From Paraburkholderia sp. BL25I1N1 (GTDB lineage: Bacteria; Pseudomonadota; Gammaproteobacteria; Burkholderiales; Burkholderiaceae), in assembly GCF_003002025.1 (NCBI RefSeq), contig NZ_PVZB01000023.1, positions 1 through 64,000 of the forward strand: a stretch of 64,000 nucleotides of DNA, in the 5' to 3' direction. The position numbers were made by a program, and so were the translations under genes. Below, piece by piece: positions 27,992 to 36,800 of the stretch. The notes beneath the pieces are model-generated. The model had not been told where the DNA came from. It made no database searches and saw only the letters and a program-made list of their open reading frames with translations. Position 1 is the first letter of the stretch. Each line of letters opens with the position of its first letter.

Positions 27992-28795
27992 TCAGTACCC
28001 GCCCTTGGGCGATGCCGCCATCGTCGCAGACTTTTTATACGACGCCGCCAGGTCGGCCGCCGCGCGGCTCAGCAAACCCGTGTCCGTGCCGACCGCCACA
28101 AAAGTCGCGCCCGCTTCGAGGTAGTCGGCGGCAATCGCGGGATCGGGCGCGAGCACGCCGGCCGCTTTGCCCGCGCGCAGCACGCTCTGGATGCCGTCGC
28201 GAATCGCTTCGCGCACGCTGGCATGACCGGGTTTGCCGAGCAGCCCCATCGACGCGCTGAGGTCCGATGGGCCGAAAAACACACCGTCGACGCCGTCCAC
28301 CGTCGCGATCGCCGGCAGATTCGCCATGCCCTGCACGGTTTCCACCTGCACCAGCACGCACAACTCGTCCGCGGCCGTGTTCAGGTAATCCGGTATCCGG
28401 TTCCAACGCGATGCGCGCGCCAGCGCACTGCCCACGCCGCGAATGCCTTGCGGCGGATAACGGGTGGCCGCGACCGCGTCGGCGGCCTGCCCGGCGGTGT
28501 CGATCATCGGCAGCAACAGGGTCTGCGCGCCGATGTCGAGCAATTGCTTGATCAGCGCGCTATCGCTGCGCACCGGACGCACTACCGGATGCGACGCATA
28601 TGCGGCCACCGCCTGCAATTGCGCGAGCGTGCTGCGCACGTCGTTGGGCGCATGCTCGTTGTCGATCAGCAGCCAGTCGAAGCCGGCGGTGGCCAGCAAC
28701 TCGGTCACGTAGGCGTCGGCGAGCGCGGCCCACAGGCCGAATTGCGGGTTGCCTTCGGCGAGCGCGCGCTTGAATGGGTTCTGCGGGAGAGACAT
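27992..28795 (-). CDS. hpaI: 4-hydroxy-2-oxoheptanedioate aldolase HpaI
   Basis: A 267-residue class II aldolase of the HpcH/HpaI family. It cleaves 4-hydroxy-2-oxoheptanedioate to pyruvate and succinic semialdehyde, the last step of homoprotocatechuate meta-cleavage. Landmarks: GLWAALADAYVTELLATAGFDWLLIDNEHAPND, PVVRP, the metal-binding Glu region VQVETVQGMANL, and FFGPSDLSASMGLLG with its Asp. It ends the hpa operon. The ATG at 28795 is used; the frame also has an upstream TTG. Confidence 0.93.
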   Translation of the reverse strand: MSLPQNPFKRALAEGNPQFGLWAALADAYVTELLATAGFDWLLIDNEHAPNDVRSTLAQLQAVAAYASHPVVRPVRSDSALIKQLLDIGAQTLLLPMIDTAGQAADAVAATRYPPQGIRGVGSALARASRWNRIPDYLNTAADELCVLVQVETVQGMANLPAIATVDGVDGVFFGPSDLSASMGLLGKPGHASVREAIRDGIQSVLRAGKAAGVLAPDPAIAADYLEAGATFVAVGTDTGLLSRAAADLAASYKKSATMAASPKGGY

Positions 28796-28816
28796 GTCGT
28801 GTCGGCTCAAATGAGT

Positions 28817-29620
28817 TCAGATGAAATTCAAACCGATGCCGCCCAGCGGGCCGTAGTCGACGTGGAAAGTGTCGCCTGCGCGCGCGGTGACCGGACTGGT
28901 GAACGAGCCGCTCAGAATCACGTCGTTTGCGTTGAGCGATTCATCGTATGGCGCGATCTTGTTGGCGAGCCAGGCCACACCGGTGGCAGGATGATTCAGC
29001 ACGGCGGCCGCGAGACCGCTTTCTTCGACGGTGCCGTTCTTGTAGAGCAACGCGCCGACCCAGCGCAGATCGACGTCTAGCGGACGCACGGGCCGGCCGC
29101 CCAGCACGATGCCCGCGTTCGCCGCGAAGTCGGAGATCGTGTCGTAGACCTTGCGCGGCGCTTTGGTTTCGCGGTCGAACTGTTCGATGCGCGCGTCGAT
29201 GATTTCCACGGCCGGCGTCACGTAAGCGGTCGCGTCCAGCACATCGAATAGCGTGACCCCCGGACCCTTCAACGGCTTGCTCAGCACGAACGCCAGTTCC
29301 ACTTCCACGCGCGGCGCAATGAAGCGGTCGGCGCGAATGTCCTGACCGTTTTCGATGAACATGCTGTCGAGCAGCGGCGCGTAGTCGGGTTCGTCGATCT
29401 GCGACGAGCGCTGCATCGCGCGCGAGGTGAGGCCGATTTTGCGGCCCTTGATCACGTGGCCTTCGGCGAGCTTGAGCTTGACCCACTCGCGTTGAATCGC
29501 GTAGCCGTCCTGCACGGTCATCTGCGGATAAGCGGCCGAGAAGTGGCGCAGTTGGGTGCGCGTTTTCTCGGCGTGGTCGAGTTGTGCCGCGAGTTCGCGG
29601 ATCGTCTGTTCGTCTAGCAT
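28817..29620 (-). CDS. hpaH: 2-oxo-hept-4-ene-1,7-dioate hydratase HpaH
   Basis: A 267-residue hydratase of the FAH-like MhpD/HpaH family, which hydrates 2-oxohept-4-enedioate to the HpaI substrate. Typical sequence: YAIQREWVKLKLAEGHVIKGRKIGLTSRAMQ, EPDYAPLLDSMF, PRVEVELAFVL, AVLNHPATGVAWLANKI and the ending GDTFHVDYGPLGGIGLNFI. It sits 21 bp before hpaI and 20 bp after hpaF, clearly one operon. Confidence 0.94.
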   Translation of the reverse strand: MLDEQTIRELAAQLDHAEKTRTQLRHFSAAYPQMTVQDGYAIQREWVKLKLAEGHVIKGRKIGLTSRAMQRSSQIDEPDYAPLLDSMFIENGQDIRADRFIAPRVEVELAFVLSKPLKGPGVTLFDVLDATAYVTPAVEIIDARIEQFDRETKAPRKVYDTISDFAANAGIVLGGRPVRPLDVDLRWVGALLYKNGTVEESGLAAAVLNHPATGVAWLANKIAPYDESLNANDVILSGSFTSPVTARAGDTFHVDYGPLGGIGLNFI

Positions 29621-29640
29621 GATGGATTCTCTCAGTGCCG

Positions 29641-30042
29641 CTATTCAGCCTTCAGGCGCGCGTGCAGGTTGTTATGTTTCCACGTACCGGCTTCGCTGAA
29701 TTCATTGATTTCCAGCGATAACGCCAGCCCGTGTTGTTCGAATTCCGTGGCGAAGTGCTGCTTGATCAGCGCGAATAGCGCGTCGCCGGTGGCCTTTTTT
29801 GCCGCTTCGGAGCGGCCCGCGCCGATCTTCAGGTTCGCGTGCAGGAACGCGGCGTCGGCGCGGCCGTCGGCGATGCAGTACTGTTCGCACCGCAACGCGC
29901 GCACGCGGATGCCGCCCAACGGATAGATGCGCTGTTCGTTCTCGCGTTGCGCGTCGAGGCACTGCGCGAGGGCCCGGCAAAGTTGGCCGATGCTTTCTTC
30001 AGCGGCGAGATTGGCGCTGTATTCGAGAGTCAGATGCGGCAC
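29641..30042 (-). CDS. hpaF: 5-carboxymethyl-2-hydroxymuconate delta-isomerase HpaF
   Basis: A 133-residue tautomerase-superfamily isomerase (CHMI) acting on 5-carboxymethyl-2-hydroxymuconate. It starts PHLTLEYSANL with the N-terminal Pro used as catalytic base. The start codon is GTG at 30042: AAGGAG lies 6 bp before it and the family always begins MPH. Later GGIRVRALRCEQYCIADG and FLHANLKIGAGRS are characteristic. Confidence 0.93.
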   Translation of the reverse strand: MPHLTLEYSANLAAEESIGQLCRALAQCLDAQRENEQRIYPLGGIRVRALRCEQYCIADGRADAAFLHANLKIGAGRSEAAKKATGDALFALIKQHFATEFEQHGLALSLEINEFSEAGTWKHNNLHARLKAE

Positions 30043-30063
30043 GGTGAACTCCTTGACGGGTAT

Positions 30064-30927
30064 TCAGGCGGGTAGCGGCGTAACCGGGAAGATCGCGTTG
30101 ATCTGGCCGGTGCCCGAACTGCCGAAATACGGCGTGACGACTTCCACCTTGCCGTCGTAACGGTCCCAGCCAAGCGCGCCGAGCAGCATCGCGGTGTCGT
30201 GCATGCCGCCTTCGCCCCAGCATTTTTCGTTGTAGAGCGGCAGCATTTCGCAGAAGGTCTTCCAATCGCCGGCTTCCCACAACTCGACCACCTTGCGGTC
30301 CATCTGTTCGAGAAACGGACTCCACACCTTGTGCATGAACTGCTCGGCCGTGCCGTTGTTGGCGAAGTGGTGGCTGAGCGAGCCGCTCGCCAGAATAGCC
30401 ACGGTGCCGTCATAACGCTCCTCGATGGCCTTGCGCACCGCGAGGCCGAAGCGCGCACTGGTGTCGAGGTCGTGCCACATGCACCAGCCCGCCACCGAGA
30501 CGGTCCTGAAATGCTGATCGCCATTCATATAACGCATCGGCACCAGCGTGCCGTATTCGAGTTCGAGCGTGGTCTCGCTGTGCGCGCGGCTTTTCACGCC
30601 CATTTCGTTGGCGACTTCCGCGATCAGATTGCCGAGTTCGACATTGCCCGGATACGCGTACGGCATGTTCTTGATGAAGTGCGGCAGTTCATTGCTCGTA
30701 TAGACGCCTTCGAACTTCGGCGCGCAATTGATGTGGTATTCGCTGTTCACGAGCCAATGCACGTCGAACACGACGATCGTATCGACGCCGAGTTCGCGGC
30801 AGCGCCGGCCGATTTCATGATGGCCGTCGATAGCCGGCTGACGGCAGCCTTTATGCGGACCGTCGAGTTCGGACAGATATAACGACGGGACGTGCGTCAC
30901 TTTTGCTGCCAGCGCGAGTTTGCCCAT
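30064..30927 (-). CDS. hpaD: 3,4-dihydroxyphenylacetate 2,3-dioxygenase HpaD
   Basis: A 287-residue extradiol ring-cleaving dioxygenase of the LigB class. It opens homoprotocatechuate to 5-carboxymethyl-2-hydroxymuconate semialdehyde using Fe(II). Near-identical blocks to E. coli HpaD: MGKLALAAKVTHVPSLYLSE, IVVFDVHWLVNSEYHINC, GVYTSNELPHFI, EYGTLVPMRYMN, LASGSLSHHF and MHDTAMLLGALGWDRYDGKVE. AGGAG precedes the ATG at 30927. An upstream in-frame start would add 11 unconserved residues. Confidence 0.96.
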   Translation of the reverse strand: MGKLALAAKVTHVPSLYLSELDGPHKGCRQPAIDGHHEIGRRCRELGVDTIVVFDVHWLVNSEYHINCAPKFEGVYTSNELPHFIKNMPYAYPGNVELGNLIAEVANEMGVKSRAHSETTLELEYGTLVPMRYMNGDQHFRTVSVAGWCMWHDLDTSARFGLAVRKAIEERYDGTVAILASGSLSHHFANNGTAEQFMHKVWSPFLEQMDRKVVELWEAGDWKTFCEMLPLYNEKCWGEGGMHDTAMLLGALGWDRYDGKVEVVTPYFGSSGTGQINAIFPVTPLPA

Positions 30928-30998
30928 CGCGGTCTCCTGTTCGGTGTGGCTGCTCCGCACGGGGCACGAAGCCTTGGCGCACGAAGCGTATTAATGAC

Positions 30999-32456
30999 TC
31001 AAGCGCCCCAGCGCGGAATGTGATGCGAGCCTAGCGAGACGCAAACATTCTTCGGTTCGAGAAACACTTCATAGCTCCACGTGCCGCCTTCGCGGCCCAC
31101 GCCGGATGCCTTGGTGCCGCCGAACGGCTGGCGCAGATCGCGCACGTTCTGGCTGTTGACGAAGCACATGCCGGCTTCGACGGCGGCGGCGACGCGCAAT
31201 GCGCGACCCGTGTTCTCGGTCCAGATATAACTCGACAGGCCGTAGGAGATGTCGTTGGCGAGTTTGATCGCGTCGGCTTCGTCGTCGAACGGAATCAGGC
31301 AGGCGACCGGGCCGAAAATCTCTTCCTGCGCGATGCGCATGCGGTTGTCGACATCGACGAATACAGTGGGCTGCACGAAGTTGCCCTTGCGCATGGCCTC
31401 GGGCAACTCCGGCATGTCGAGGCCACCGCACGCGAGCGTCGCGCCTTCTTTCGGCCCGAGTTCGATATAGCTGCGCACCTTCGCCAGATGGCCCTGACTG
31501 ATCATGGGGCCGACAATGGTGCTGTCGGACAGCGGATCGCCCACCGTCAAACGCTTCGCACGCTCGATGAAACGCTCGGCAAAGCGCGCGTAAATTCCGC
31601 GTTGCACGAGAATGCGTGAGCCCGCCGTGCAGCGTTCGCCGTTGTTCGAGAAGATCATGAAGACGGCGGCGTCGAGCGCGCGTTCGAAATCGGCGTCGTC
31701 GAAAATCACGAATGGCGACTTGCCGCCGAGTTCCATCGAAAACTTCTTCAGCCCCGCGGTTTGCACGATGCGGTTGCCGGTCGCCGTCGAGCCCGTGAAC
31801 GACACGGCATGCACGTCCGGATGCGCGACCAGCGGCTCGCCGGTGTCCTTGCCGAAACCGTGCACCACGTTCAGCACGCCGGCCGGAATGCCGGCTTCGA
31901 GCGCGAGCTTGCCGAGCATGGAGGCCGTCAGCGGGGAGAGTTCGCTCATCTTCAATACAGCGGTATTGCCGAACGCGAGACAGGGTGCGACTTTCCATGT
32001 GGCCGTCATGAACGGCACGTTCCACGGCGAGATTAGCGCACACACGCCGACCGGATGGAACAGCGTGTAGTTCAGATGCGTGTCGGTCGGGTACGTATGG
32101 CCGTCCACACGCGTGCACATCTCGGCGAAATAGCTGAAGTTGTCGGCGGCGCGCGGCACGAGTTGCTTGCGCGTTTGCGAGATCGTCTGGCCGGTGTCTT
32201 TCGTTTCGGTCTCGGAGATCTCCGGCACGTGCTTCGCGATCAGTTCGCCGAGCTTGCGCACCAGCTTCGCGCGTTCCGCCGCGGGCTTGGCGGCCCATGC
32301 GGGAAATGCGTCTTTGGCGGCGCGCACGGCGGCGTCGACTTCTTCCGCGCCGCCTCGCGCGACTTCGGCGAGTACCTCTTGCGTGGCCGGATTGACCGTT
32401 TCAAAGTAGTCTTTCGCCGCGCTCGCTTTACCGTTGATCAGATGCTCGATTCGCAT
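30999..32456 (-). CDS. hpaE: 5-carboxymethyl-2-hydroxymuconate semialdehyde dehydrogenase HpaE
   Basis: A 485-residue aldehyde dehydrogenase that oxidises the ring-cleavage semialdehyde to the dicarboxylate with NAD. Visible: the NAD-binding SFTGSTATGNRI, the catalytic Glu in LELGGKSP-type sequence (MELGGKSPFVIF) and the nucleophile in NNGERCTAGSRI. The C-terminus RQPFGGTKASGVGREGG is standard. It lies between hpaG2 (33 bp) and hpaD (71 bp). Confidence 0.96.
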   Translation of the reverse strand: MRIEHLINGKASAAKDYFETVNPATQEVLAEVARGGAEEVDAAVRAAKDAFPAWAAKPAAERAKLVRKLGELIAKHVPEISETETKDTGQTISQTRKQLVPRAADNFSYFAEMCTRVDGHTYPTDTHLNYTLFHPVGVCALISPWNVPFMTATWKVAPCLAFGNTAVLKMSELSPLTASMLGKLALEAGIPAGVLNVVHGFGKDTGEPLVAHPDVHAVSFTGSTATGNRIVQTAGLKKFSMELGGKSPFVIFDDADFERALDAAVFMIFSNNGERCTAGSRILVQRGIYARFAERFIERAKRLTVGDPLSDSTIVGPMISQGHLAKVRSYIELGPKEGATLACGGLDMPELPEAMRKGNFVQPTVFVDVDNRMRIAQEEIFGPVACLIPFDDEADAIKLANDISYGLSSYIWTENTGRALRVAAAVEAGMCFVNSQNVRDLRQPFGGTKASGVGREGGTWSYEVFLEPKNVCVSLGSHHIPRWGA

Positions 32457-32489
32457 TGCTGTGTCCTTTTCTGTTTCTCTCGCTGTCGA

Positions 32490-33248
32490 TCAGGCGCGGT
32501 TGAAGTCCGCGTCGCATGCAATCGTGTTGACGAGACGGCCCAGACCGTCGATTTCGCAGACCACTTCGTCGCCCGCATCGACGTTGACGATGCCTTCCGG
32601 CGTGCCGGTCAGGATCACGTCGCCGGGCGCGAGGGTCATGAAGCTGCTCAGGTATTCGATCAGCGCCGGAATGCCGGTGACGAGATCGCGCGTGTTGCCG
32701 TGTTGCTGACGCGTGCCGTTCACGAAGGTGCGCAATTCGAGTTGCGTCACGTCTTCGATGTCGGCGGCGTCGACGAACCAGGGGCCCAGCACCGTGCCGC
32801 CGTCGCGATTCTTCACGCGCAGGTTGGGGCGGTAATAGTTTTCCAGGTAGTCGCGGATCGCGTAGTCGTTCGCAATCATGTAACCCGCCACATGCTGCAT
32901 GGCGTTGTCGCGCTTCACGTTCTTCGCGGTTTGCCCGATCACCACCGCCAGTTCGCACTCGTAGTGCATGAAGGCGACGTCGGCGGGGCGGCGCGTCACG
33001 CCGCGATGGCCGACCACCGTGCCCGGTCCCTTGAGGAACACGAGCGGCTCTTCCTGCTTGCTGAACTGCAATTCCTTCGCATGCTCGGCATAGTTCAGGC
33101 CGAGCGCGAAGATCGTGCCGACTTCGATCGGTGCGAGCCATACCAATTCATTTTCCCGACGCACGCGGCCATCGGCGAGACGCACGCCGTTGGCGTCGGG
33201 ATAGGCTTCGTGAATCGCGCCTGCATACGCAACGCGGCCGCGCATCAT
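32490..33248 (-). CDS. hpaG2: HpaG2 subunit: homoprotocatechuate-pathway decarboxylase/isomerase (C-terminal half)
   Basis: A 252-residue fumarylacetoacetase-fold protein that matches the second half of bifunctional HpaG (5-oxopent-3-ene-1,2,5-tricarboxylate decarboxylase / hydroxyheptadienedioate isomerase). The metal-binding acidic residues are present around HYECELAVVIG and the region ends with GDVILTGTPEGIVNVDAGDEV. FALGLNYAEHAKEL and PLVFLKGPGTVVGH are family hallmarks. The ATG at 33248 overlaps the hpaG1 stop in ATGA. Confidence 0.92.
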   Translation of the reverse strand: MMRGRVAYAGAIHEAYPDANGVRLADGRVRRENELVWLAPIEVGTIFALGLNYAEHAKELQFSKQEEPLVFLKGPGTVVGHRGVTRRPADVAFMHYECELAVVIGQTAKNVKRDNAMQHVAGYMIANDYAIRDYLENYYRPNLRVKNRDGGTVLGPWFVDAADIEDVTQLELRTFVNGTRQQHGNTRDLVTGIPALIEYLSSFMTLAPGDVILTGTPEGIVNVDAGDEVVCEIDGLGRLVNTIACDADFNRA

Positions 33249-34021
33249 GGCTGTGCTCCTTCTTGTTCTTCTTCGGCGCCGACGAACGATACCGTGAGCG
33301 GCGGCATGGCGCCGATCGACAGCCTGGCCGTGTCGCCGATGTGCGCGACAGGCGAACCGTGCGGCACGCCGAGCGTGATGACGTCGCCCGCGCTGAGCGT
33401 CATGAAATCGGTGACGTCCGCGAGCAATTGCGCGACCTTGCGTACCGACGACGCGGTGCTCGCCGTGAATGCGTCCCGTGACCCGAGCTGAACCCGGATC
33501 GCCAGGTTATCCGGCGTCGCAACATGATGCGACGCAACCACGGCGGGTCCGACGACGCAGAAGCCGTCGCGCGCCCGGAATCGCACCGACGGCCGGTACA
33601 CGCTCGCATGCGGCACGCTGAGATCGGCGACCAGCGTGTAGCCGGCGACATAGTCGAACGCCTGGGCCACGCTGACCCGTGTTGCAGTGCGGCCGATCAC
33701 AATGCCGAGCGACGCGCCGACTTCCACGCCCAACGCGTCGTTCGGCACGACGACCCGCGCGCGATGCCCGGCCAGCGTATTGCGCGGCTTCAGATAAAGC
33801 ACTGGCGCTTGTGGCGGTGCTTTATACGGCGCGGCGTGCACCGCGTCGCCCAGCGCCGCGAGCGCGGCGCGGTCGTTCAGCAAGGTTCCATAGACAGCGC
33901 CGCGAACCGGCGCGCGGCAGGCCGTGCCGCGTGCGAGCAGCGCGGCCGCGGCGCGCGCATCCACGTCGCGCGGCAGCGCCTCGCCCTCGGGATGCAGCAG
34001 ATGATCGGCAAGTGCAAACAT
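33245..34021 (-). CDS. hpaG1: HpaG1 subunit: homoprotocatechuate-pathway isomerase (N-terminal half)
   Basis: A 258-residue FAH-fold protein matching the first half of HpaG. The segment aligned with the metal site reads VEVGASLGIVIGRTATR, so the E-x-E/acidic pattern seen in hpaG2 is degenerate, as known for N-terminal halves of HpaG. Also YLKPRNTLAGHRARVVVP and VAGYTLVADLSVPHASVYRPSVRFRARDGFCVVGP. First gene of the hpa operon; its promoter shares a 135-bp gap with hpaR. Confidence 0.9.
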   Translation of the reverse strand: MFALADHLLHPEGEALPRDVDARAAAALLARGTACRAPVRGAVYGTLLNDRAALAALGDAVHAAPYKAPPQAPVLYLKPRNTLAGHRARVVVPNDALGVEVGASLGIVIGRTATRVSVAQAFDYVAGYTLVADLSVPHASVYRPSVRFRARDGFCVVGPAVVASHHVATPDNLAIRVQLGSRDAFTASTASSVRKVAQLLADVTDFMTLSAGDVITLGVPHGSPVAHIGDTARLSIGAMPPLTVSFVGAEEEQEGAQP

Positions 34022-34046
34022 AAATTAGCTGTCTCTCGGCAAAAAC

Positions 34047-34060
34047 ACTAACATGTTAGT
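34047..34060. promoter_or_regulatory. Perfect palindrome, candidate HpaR operator
   Basis: ACTAACATGTTAGT is a perfect 14-bp palindrome in the 135-bp gap between hpaG1 and hpaR. Its location 26 bp from the hpaG1 start and its AT-rich dyad form fit a MarR-family binding site that would control both directions. Assignment to HpaR is inference. Confidence 0.6.
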
Positions 34061-34156
34061 AGTATTGCGCTTGATATCATCCATGGTCAATAGCCTGTCG
34101 GCTGATCGCGGGTTTTCCCTTAAGCTTCCACGGCTGCATTTAAATCATCTTCCAAC

Positions 34157-34609
34157 ATGTCCGCTTCCGCATCGACCCGAGTTTTGCACCGCAACCTGCC
34201 CATGCTGTTGCTGCGCGCCAGAGAAAAAATGATGGAGCGGTTTCGTCCGCTGATTACCGCGCATGGGTTGACCGAACAGCAGTGGCGCGTGATTCGCGCG
34301 CTCAATGAGCACGGCCCGATGGAACCACGTCACATCTCCGATATCTGCACGATTTCGAGCCCGAGCATGGCCGGCGTGCTCGCGCGCATGGAGAGCATTG
34401 AACTGGTGACCAAGGAGCGGTTCGCCGAAGACCAGCGGCGCGTGCTGGTGTCGCTGACGGACACGAGCGCGGAATTGGTGCGCGTGATTTCGAAGGATCT
34501 CGAAGTGCATTACCGCGAGCTGGAGCGCAAGGTGGGACCGGAGATCGTCGAGCGCGTGTATCGCGCGGTGGACGATCTGCTGGCGGGGCTGGAGGAAGAG
34601 GAGGAGTGA
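34157..34609 (+). CDS. hpaR: MarR-family repressor of homoprotocatechuate degradation HpaR
   Basis: A 150-residue MarR regulator matching HpaR/HpcR: MLLLRAREKMMERFRPLITAHGLTEQQWRVIRALNEHGPMEPRHISDIC, the winged helix SSPSMAGVLARMESIELVTKERFAEDQRRVLVSLTD, and an acidic C-terminus. It is divergent from the hpa operon, the usual arrangement, so it probably represses hpaG1 onward and is released by a pathway aromatic. Confidence 0.93.
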   Translation: MSASASTRVLHRNLPMLLLRAREKMMERFRPLITAHGLTEQQWRVIRALNEHGPMEPRHISDICTISSPSMAGVLARMESIELVTKERFAEDQRRVLVSLTDTSAELVRVISKDLEVHYRELERKVGPEIVERVYRAVDDLLAGLEEEEE

Positions 34610-34832
34610 TGTGGCGGCTTAGCGGCTTAGCGGCGCGAGTCGGGTGTCGCGGTGTTCGCCGCGTTGTCGTGCATGCCTCGCTCCTTGTACGCGCAACGCG
34701 GATAGTCGAGCACGATGGTGGGCGAAATCGTCATGCGTTATGCGACTTCCTTGTGGAGCGGCCGTCGCCGTAGAGCTTGATCGCACCCTCGGCGCTGCGC
34801 AATAGAGGTGTCATGCGCTGGCGCCTCCTGCT

Positions 34833-35972
34833 TCACCAGCCCTGAAAGCGCCGCCACTCCACGCTGTTGCCGTCCGGCGCCACCGCGTGATACTCGGGAA
34901 ATTGCGCGCCGGTAGCGCACGCGTGATTCGGCAGAATGCGCAGTTTCATCCCGATCGGGAAGCGCTGCGTGACATCGTCGTGGGCCTGCGCGCTGTCCGC
35001 TGTCGGCGAGAGGATGCCGTGCTCCTGATTGGCGCCGCTGACCACGTAGCCGGACAGCGGCGTGCCGTTCAAGAGGCACGGCTGGCCGTAGGCGAAATCG
35101 TGCGACTGCTTCGAAGTACCGCGATCCCGGCTCATCGCCATCCAGCCCGCGTCGAGAATCGCCCAGCCCTTGTCCGCCTGATGACCGATCACGGTGGCGA
35201 GCACGCTGAGCGCGATGTCGTCGAGCGCGCACACGCCGACGTTGTGCATGACGAGGTCGAACAGCACGTACACGCCGGCGCGTACTTCCGTGACACCCTC
35301 CAACTGCGTGGCAGCGAGGGCCGTTGGCGTCGAACCGACGCTGACAGCCGGGCAAGCAATGCCGGCTTCGCGCAGCCGCTGCGCGGCGCGCACGCAGCCG
35401 GCGCGTTCCTGCTCAGCGAGCGCGGCGAGTGCTTCGGGCGTATCGAGCTCGTAGCTCGAACCGGCGTGGGTCATCACGCCGCCCACCTTCACACCGTTCT
35501 CATGCAGAATCCGGCCGACTTCGAGCAGTGTGTCCTGCTCCGGTGTAATGCCTGAGCGGTGCCCGTCCGTATCCACCTCGATCCACACCTCGAAGGTTTC
35601 GCCGTGCTGATCGCCGAATGCGGCAATGGCCGAGGCGGCCGTCGGATTGTCGACCACGAGCCTCAGATTGCAGCCCTGGCGGCGCAGCGCGAGCGCTCTT
35701 GGCAGCTTCGACGGGGCCATGCTGACGGCGTAAAGAATGTCGTCGACGCCGGCGGCGAAGAACGCCTCGGCTTCCTTCAATGTGGACACCGTGATGCCGC
35801 GCGCGCCGGCAGCGATCTGCGCGCGGACCACGTCGATGCATTTGGTGGTCTTCACGTGCGGACGAAACGCGACACCGAGCGTGTTCATACGCCCTTGCAT
35901 CCGCGCGATGTTCCTTTGCATCCGTGCGATGTCGATCAACGCGGCGGGGGTTTCAATCTGGTCGAGTTTCAT
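34833..35972 (-). CDS. D-serine dehydratase-like fold-type III PLP enzyme (DSD1 family)
   Basis: A 379-residue fold-type III PLP protein of the D-threonine aldolase / eukaryotic-type D-serine dehydratase family. The PLP lysine is in FRPHVKTTKC (about residue 42), DTDGHRSG and the glycine-rich VMTHAGSSY follow, and the C-terminal zinc ligands HxC appear in PNHACAT. It should act on a D-amino acid or D-3-hydroxyamino acid. The ATG at 35972 is preferred (the frame also has an ATG at 36005 overlapping the HAD gene). It is coupled to the HAD gene upstream, with a 19-bp gap. Confidence 0.85.
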   Translation of the reverse strand: MKLDQIETPAALIDIARMQRNIARMQGRMNTLGVAFRPHVKTTKCIDVVRAQIAAGARGITVSTLKEAEAFFAAGVDDILYAVSMAPSKLPRALALRRQGCNLRLVVDNPTAASAIAAFGDQHGETFEVWIEVDTDGHRSGITPEQDTLLEVGRILHENGVKVGGVMTHAGSSYELDTPEALAALAEQERAGCVRAAQRLREAGIACPAVSVGSTPTALAATQLEGVTEVRAGVYVLFDLVMHNVGVCALDDIALSVLATVIGHQADKGWAILDAGWMAMSRDRGTSKQSHDFAYGQPCLLNGTPLSGYVVSGANQEHGILSPTADSAQAHDDVTQRFPIGMKLRILPNHACATGAQFPEYHAVAPDGNSVEWRRFQGW

Positions 35973-35991
35973 GCTTTCACCGGAAACGGGG

Positions 35992-36663
35992 TTATGCGTG
36001 GTCATGCTGGCTAGTGCCAAATCGAGCGAGCCACGGAACGAGCGAGTCCAGCGTCGCGGACTGGATCTCGGGCGGCTGCGCGCCGGCTACGAGCGGCAGG
36101 CCGACGCGGTTGTGCCAATACGTCCGCATGCCGATGGCGGCGGTGCCGAACATGTCGTAGCTGGAGCCGGCCACGAACGCCGCTTCGTGAGCTTGCACGC
36201 CGAGTTTGTCGAGCGCGAGGCGGTAAGGCAGCGGGTCCGGTTTGTACATGCCGGCCTCTTCGGCGGTGACGATCGCATCCCAGCGGACCGGCAAAAGGTG
36301 TGCCGCCTGTGTGCCGAGGCGCGTCGAGCAGTTGGTGACGACCGCCAGCTTGCAATGCGGTGCGAGCGTTTGCAGTGCGTCGAGGGCGCCGCTCCACGGC
36401 GTGAGCATCGGCCAGTCCGCTTCGAGCGCCAGCGCAGCGGATTCGGGCAGGCCCACCTGGGTGGCGGCTTCGCGCACCAGTTGTTCGTACGCAGTGTATG
36501 AGTCGCAGCCGTAGGTCAGCCGCAGATACGCGGCGCGCCATGTCCGGCCCGCCTGCTCGGAACCGGCCGCGCGATTCCATGAGGTCCACGAGTCGAGCAG
36601 GGCGGTCAGCAGATCGAACAGGACGGCTTTGGGATAGGCGGCAGGCACGGAGGCAAGAGTCAT
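35992..36663 (-). CDS. HAD-family hydrolase (haloacid dehalogenase-like)
   Basis: A 223-residue HAD hydrolase. Motif I is VLFDLLTALLDSW: the nucleophilic Asp is present but the second Asp of phosphatases is Leu, as in dehalogenase-like members. Motif II VTNCST, the lysine in MYKPDP and motif III VAGSSYDMFGTAAIGM are present. The missing second acid argues against a normal phosphatase. It is upstream of the D-serine dehydratase-like gene and probably co-transcribed with it; the substrate is unknown. Confidence 0.8.
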   Translation of the reverse strand: MTLASVPAAYPKAVLFDLLTALLDSWTSWNRAAGSEQAGRTWRAAYLRLTYGCDSYTAYEQLVREAATQVGLPESAALALEADWPMLTPWSGALDALQTLAPHCKLAVVTNCSTRLGTQAAHLLPVRWDAIVTAEEAGMYKPDPLPYRLALDKLGVQAHEAAFVAGSSYDMFGTAAIGMRTYWHNRVGLPLVAGAQPPEIQSATLDSLVPWLARFGTSQHDHA

Positions 36664-36800
36664 GATCGATTTGACCAGCAGCGGACGGTGAACTGATTAT
36701 AAAGTTTCACCGGTGGCTTGACGTTCAGATTGGCTAACTCATAGATTCGGTCAGATTGAATGATCCGTTTTGCAACTGCGCCGGAGTTGGTTTTGAACAT

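Noticed and set aside
34738..34814. 25-codon minus-strand frame after hpaR
   Set aside because: Very short, no clear ribosome site, no known match.
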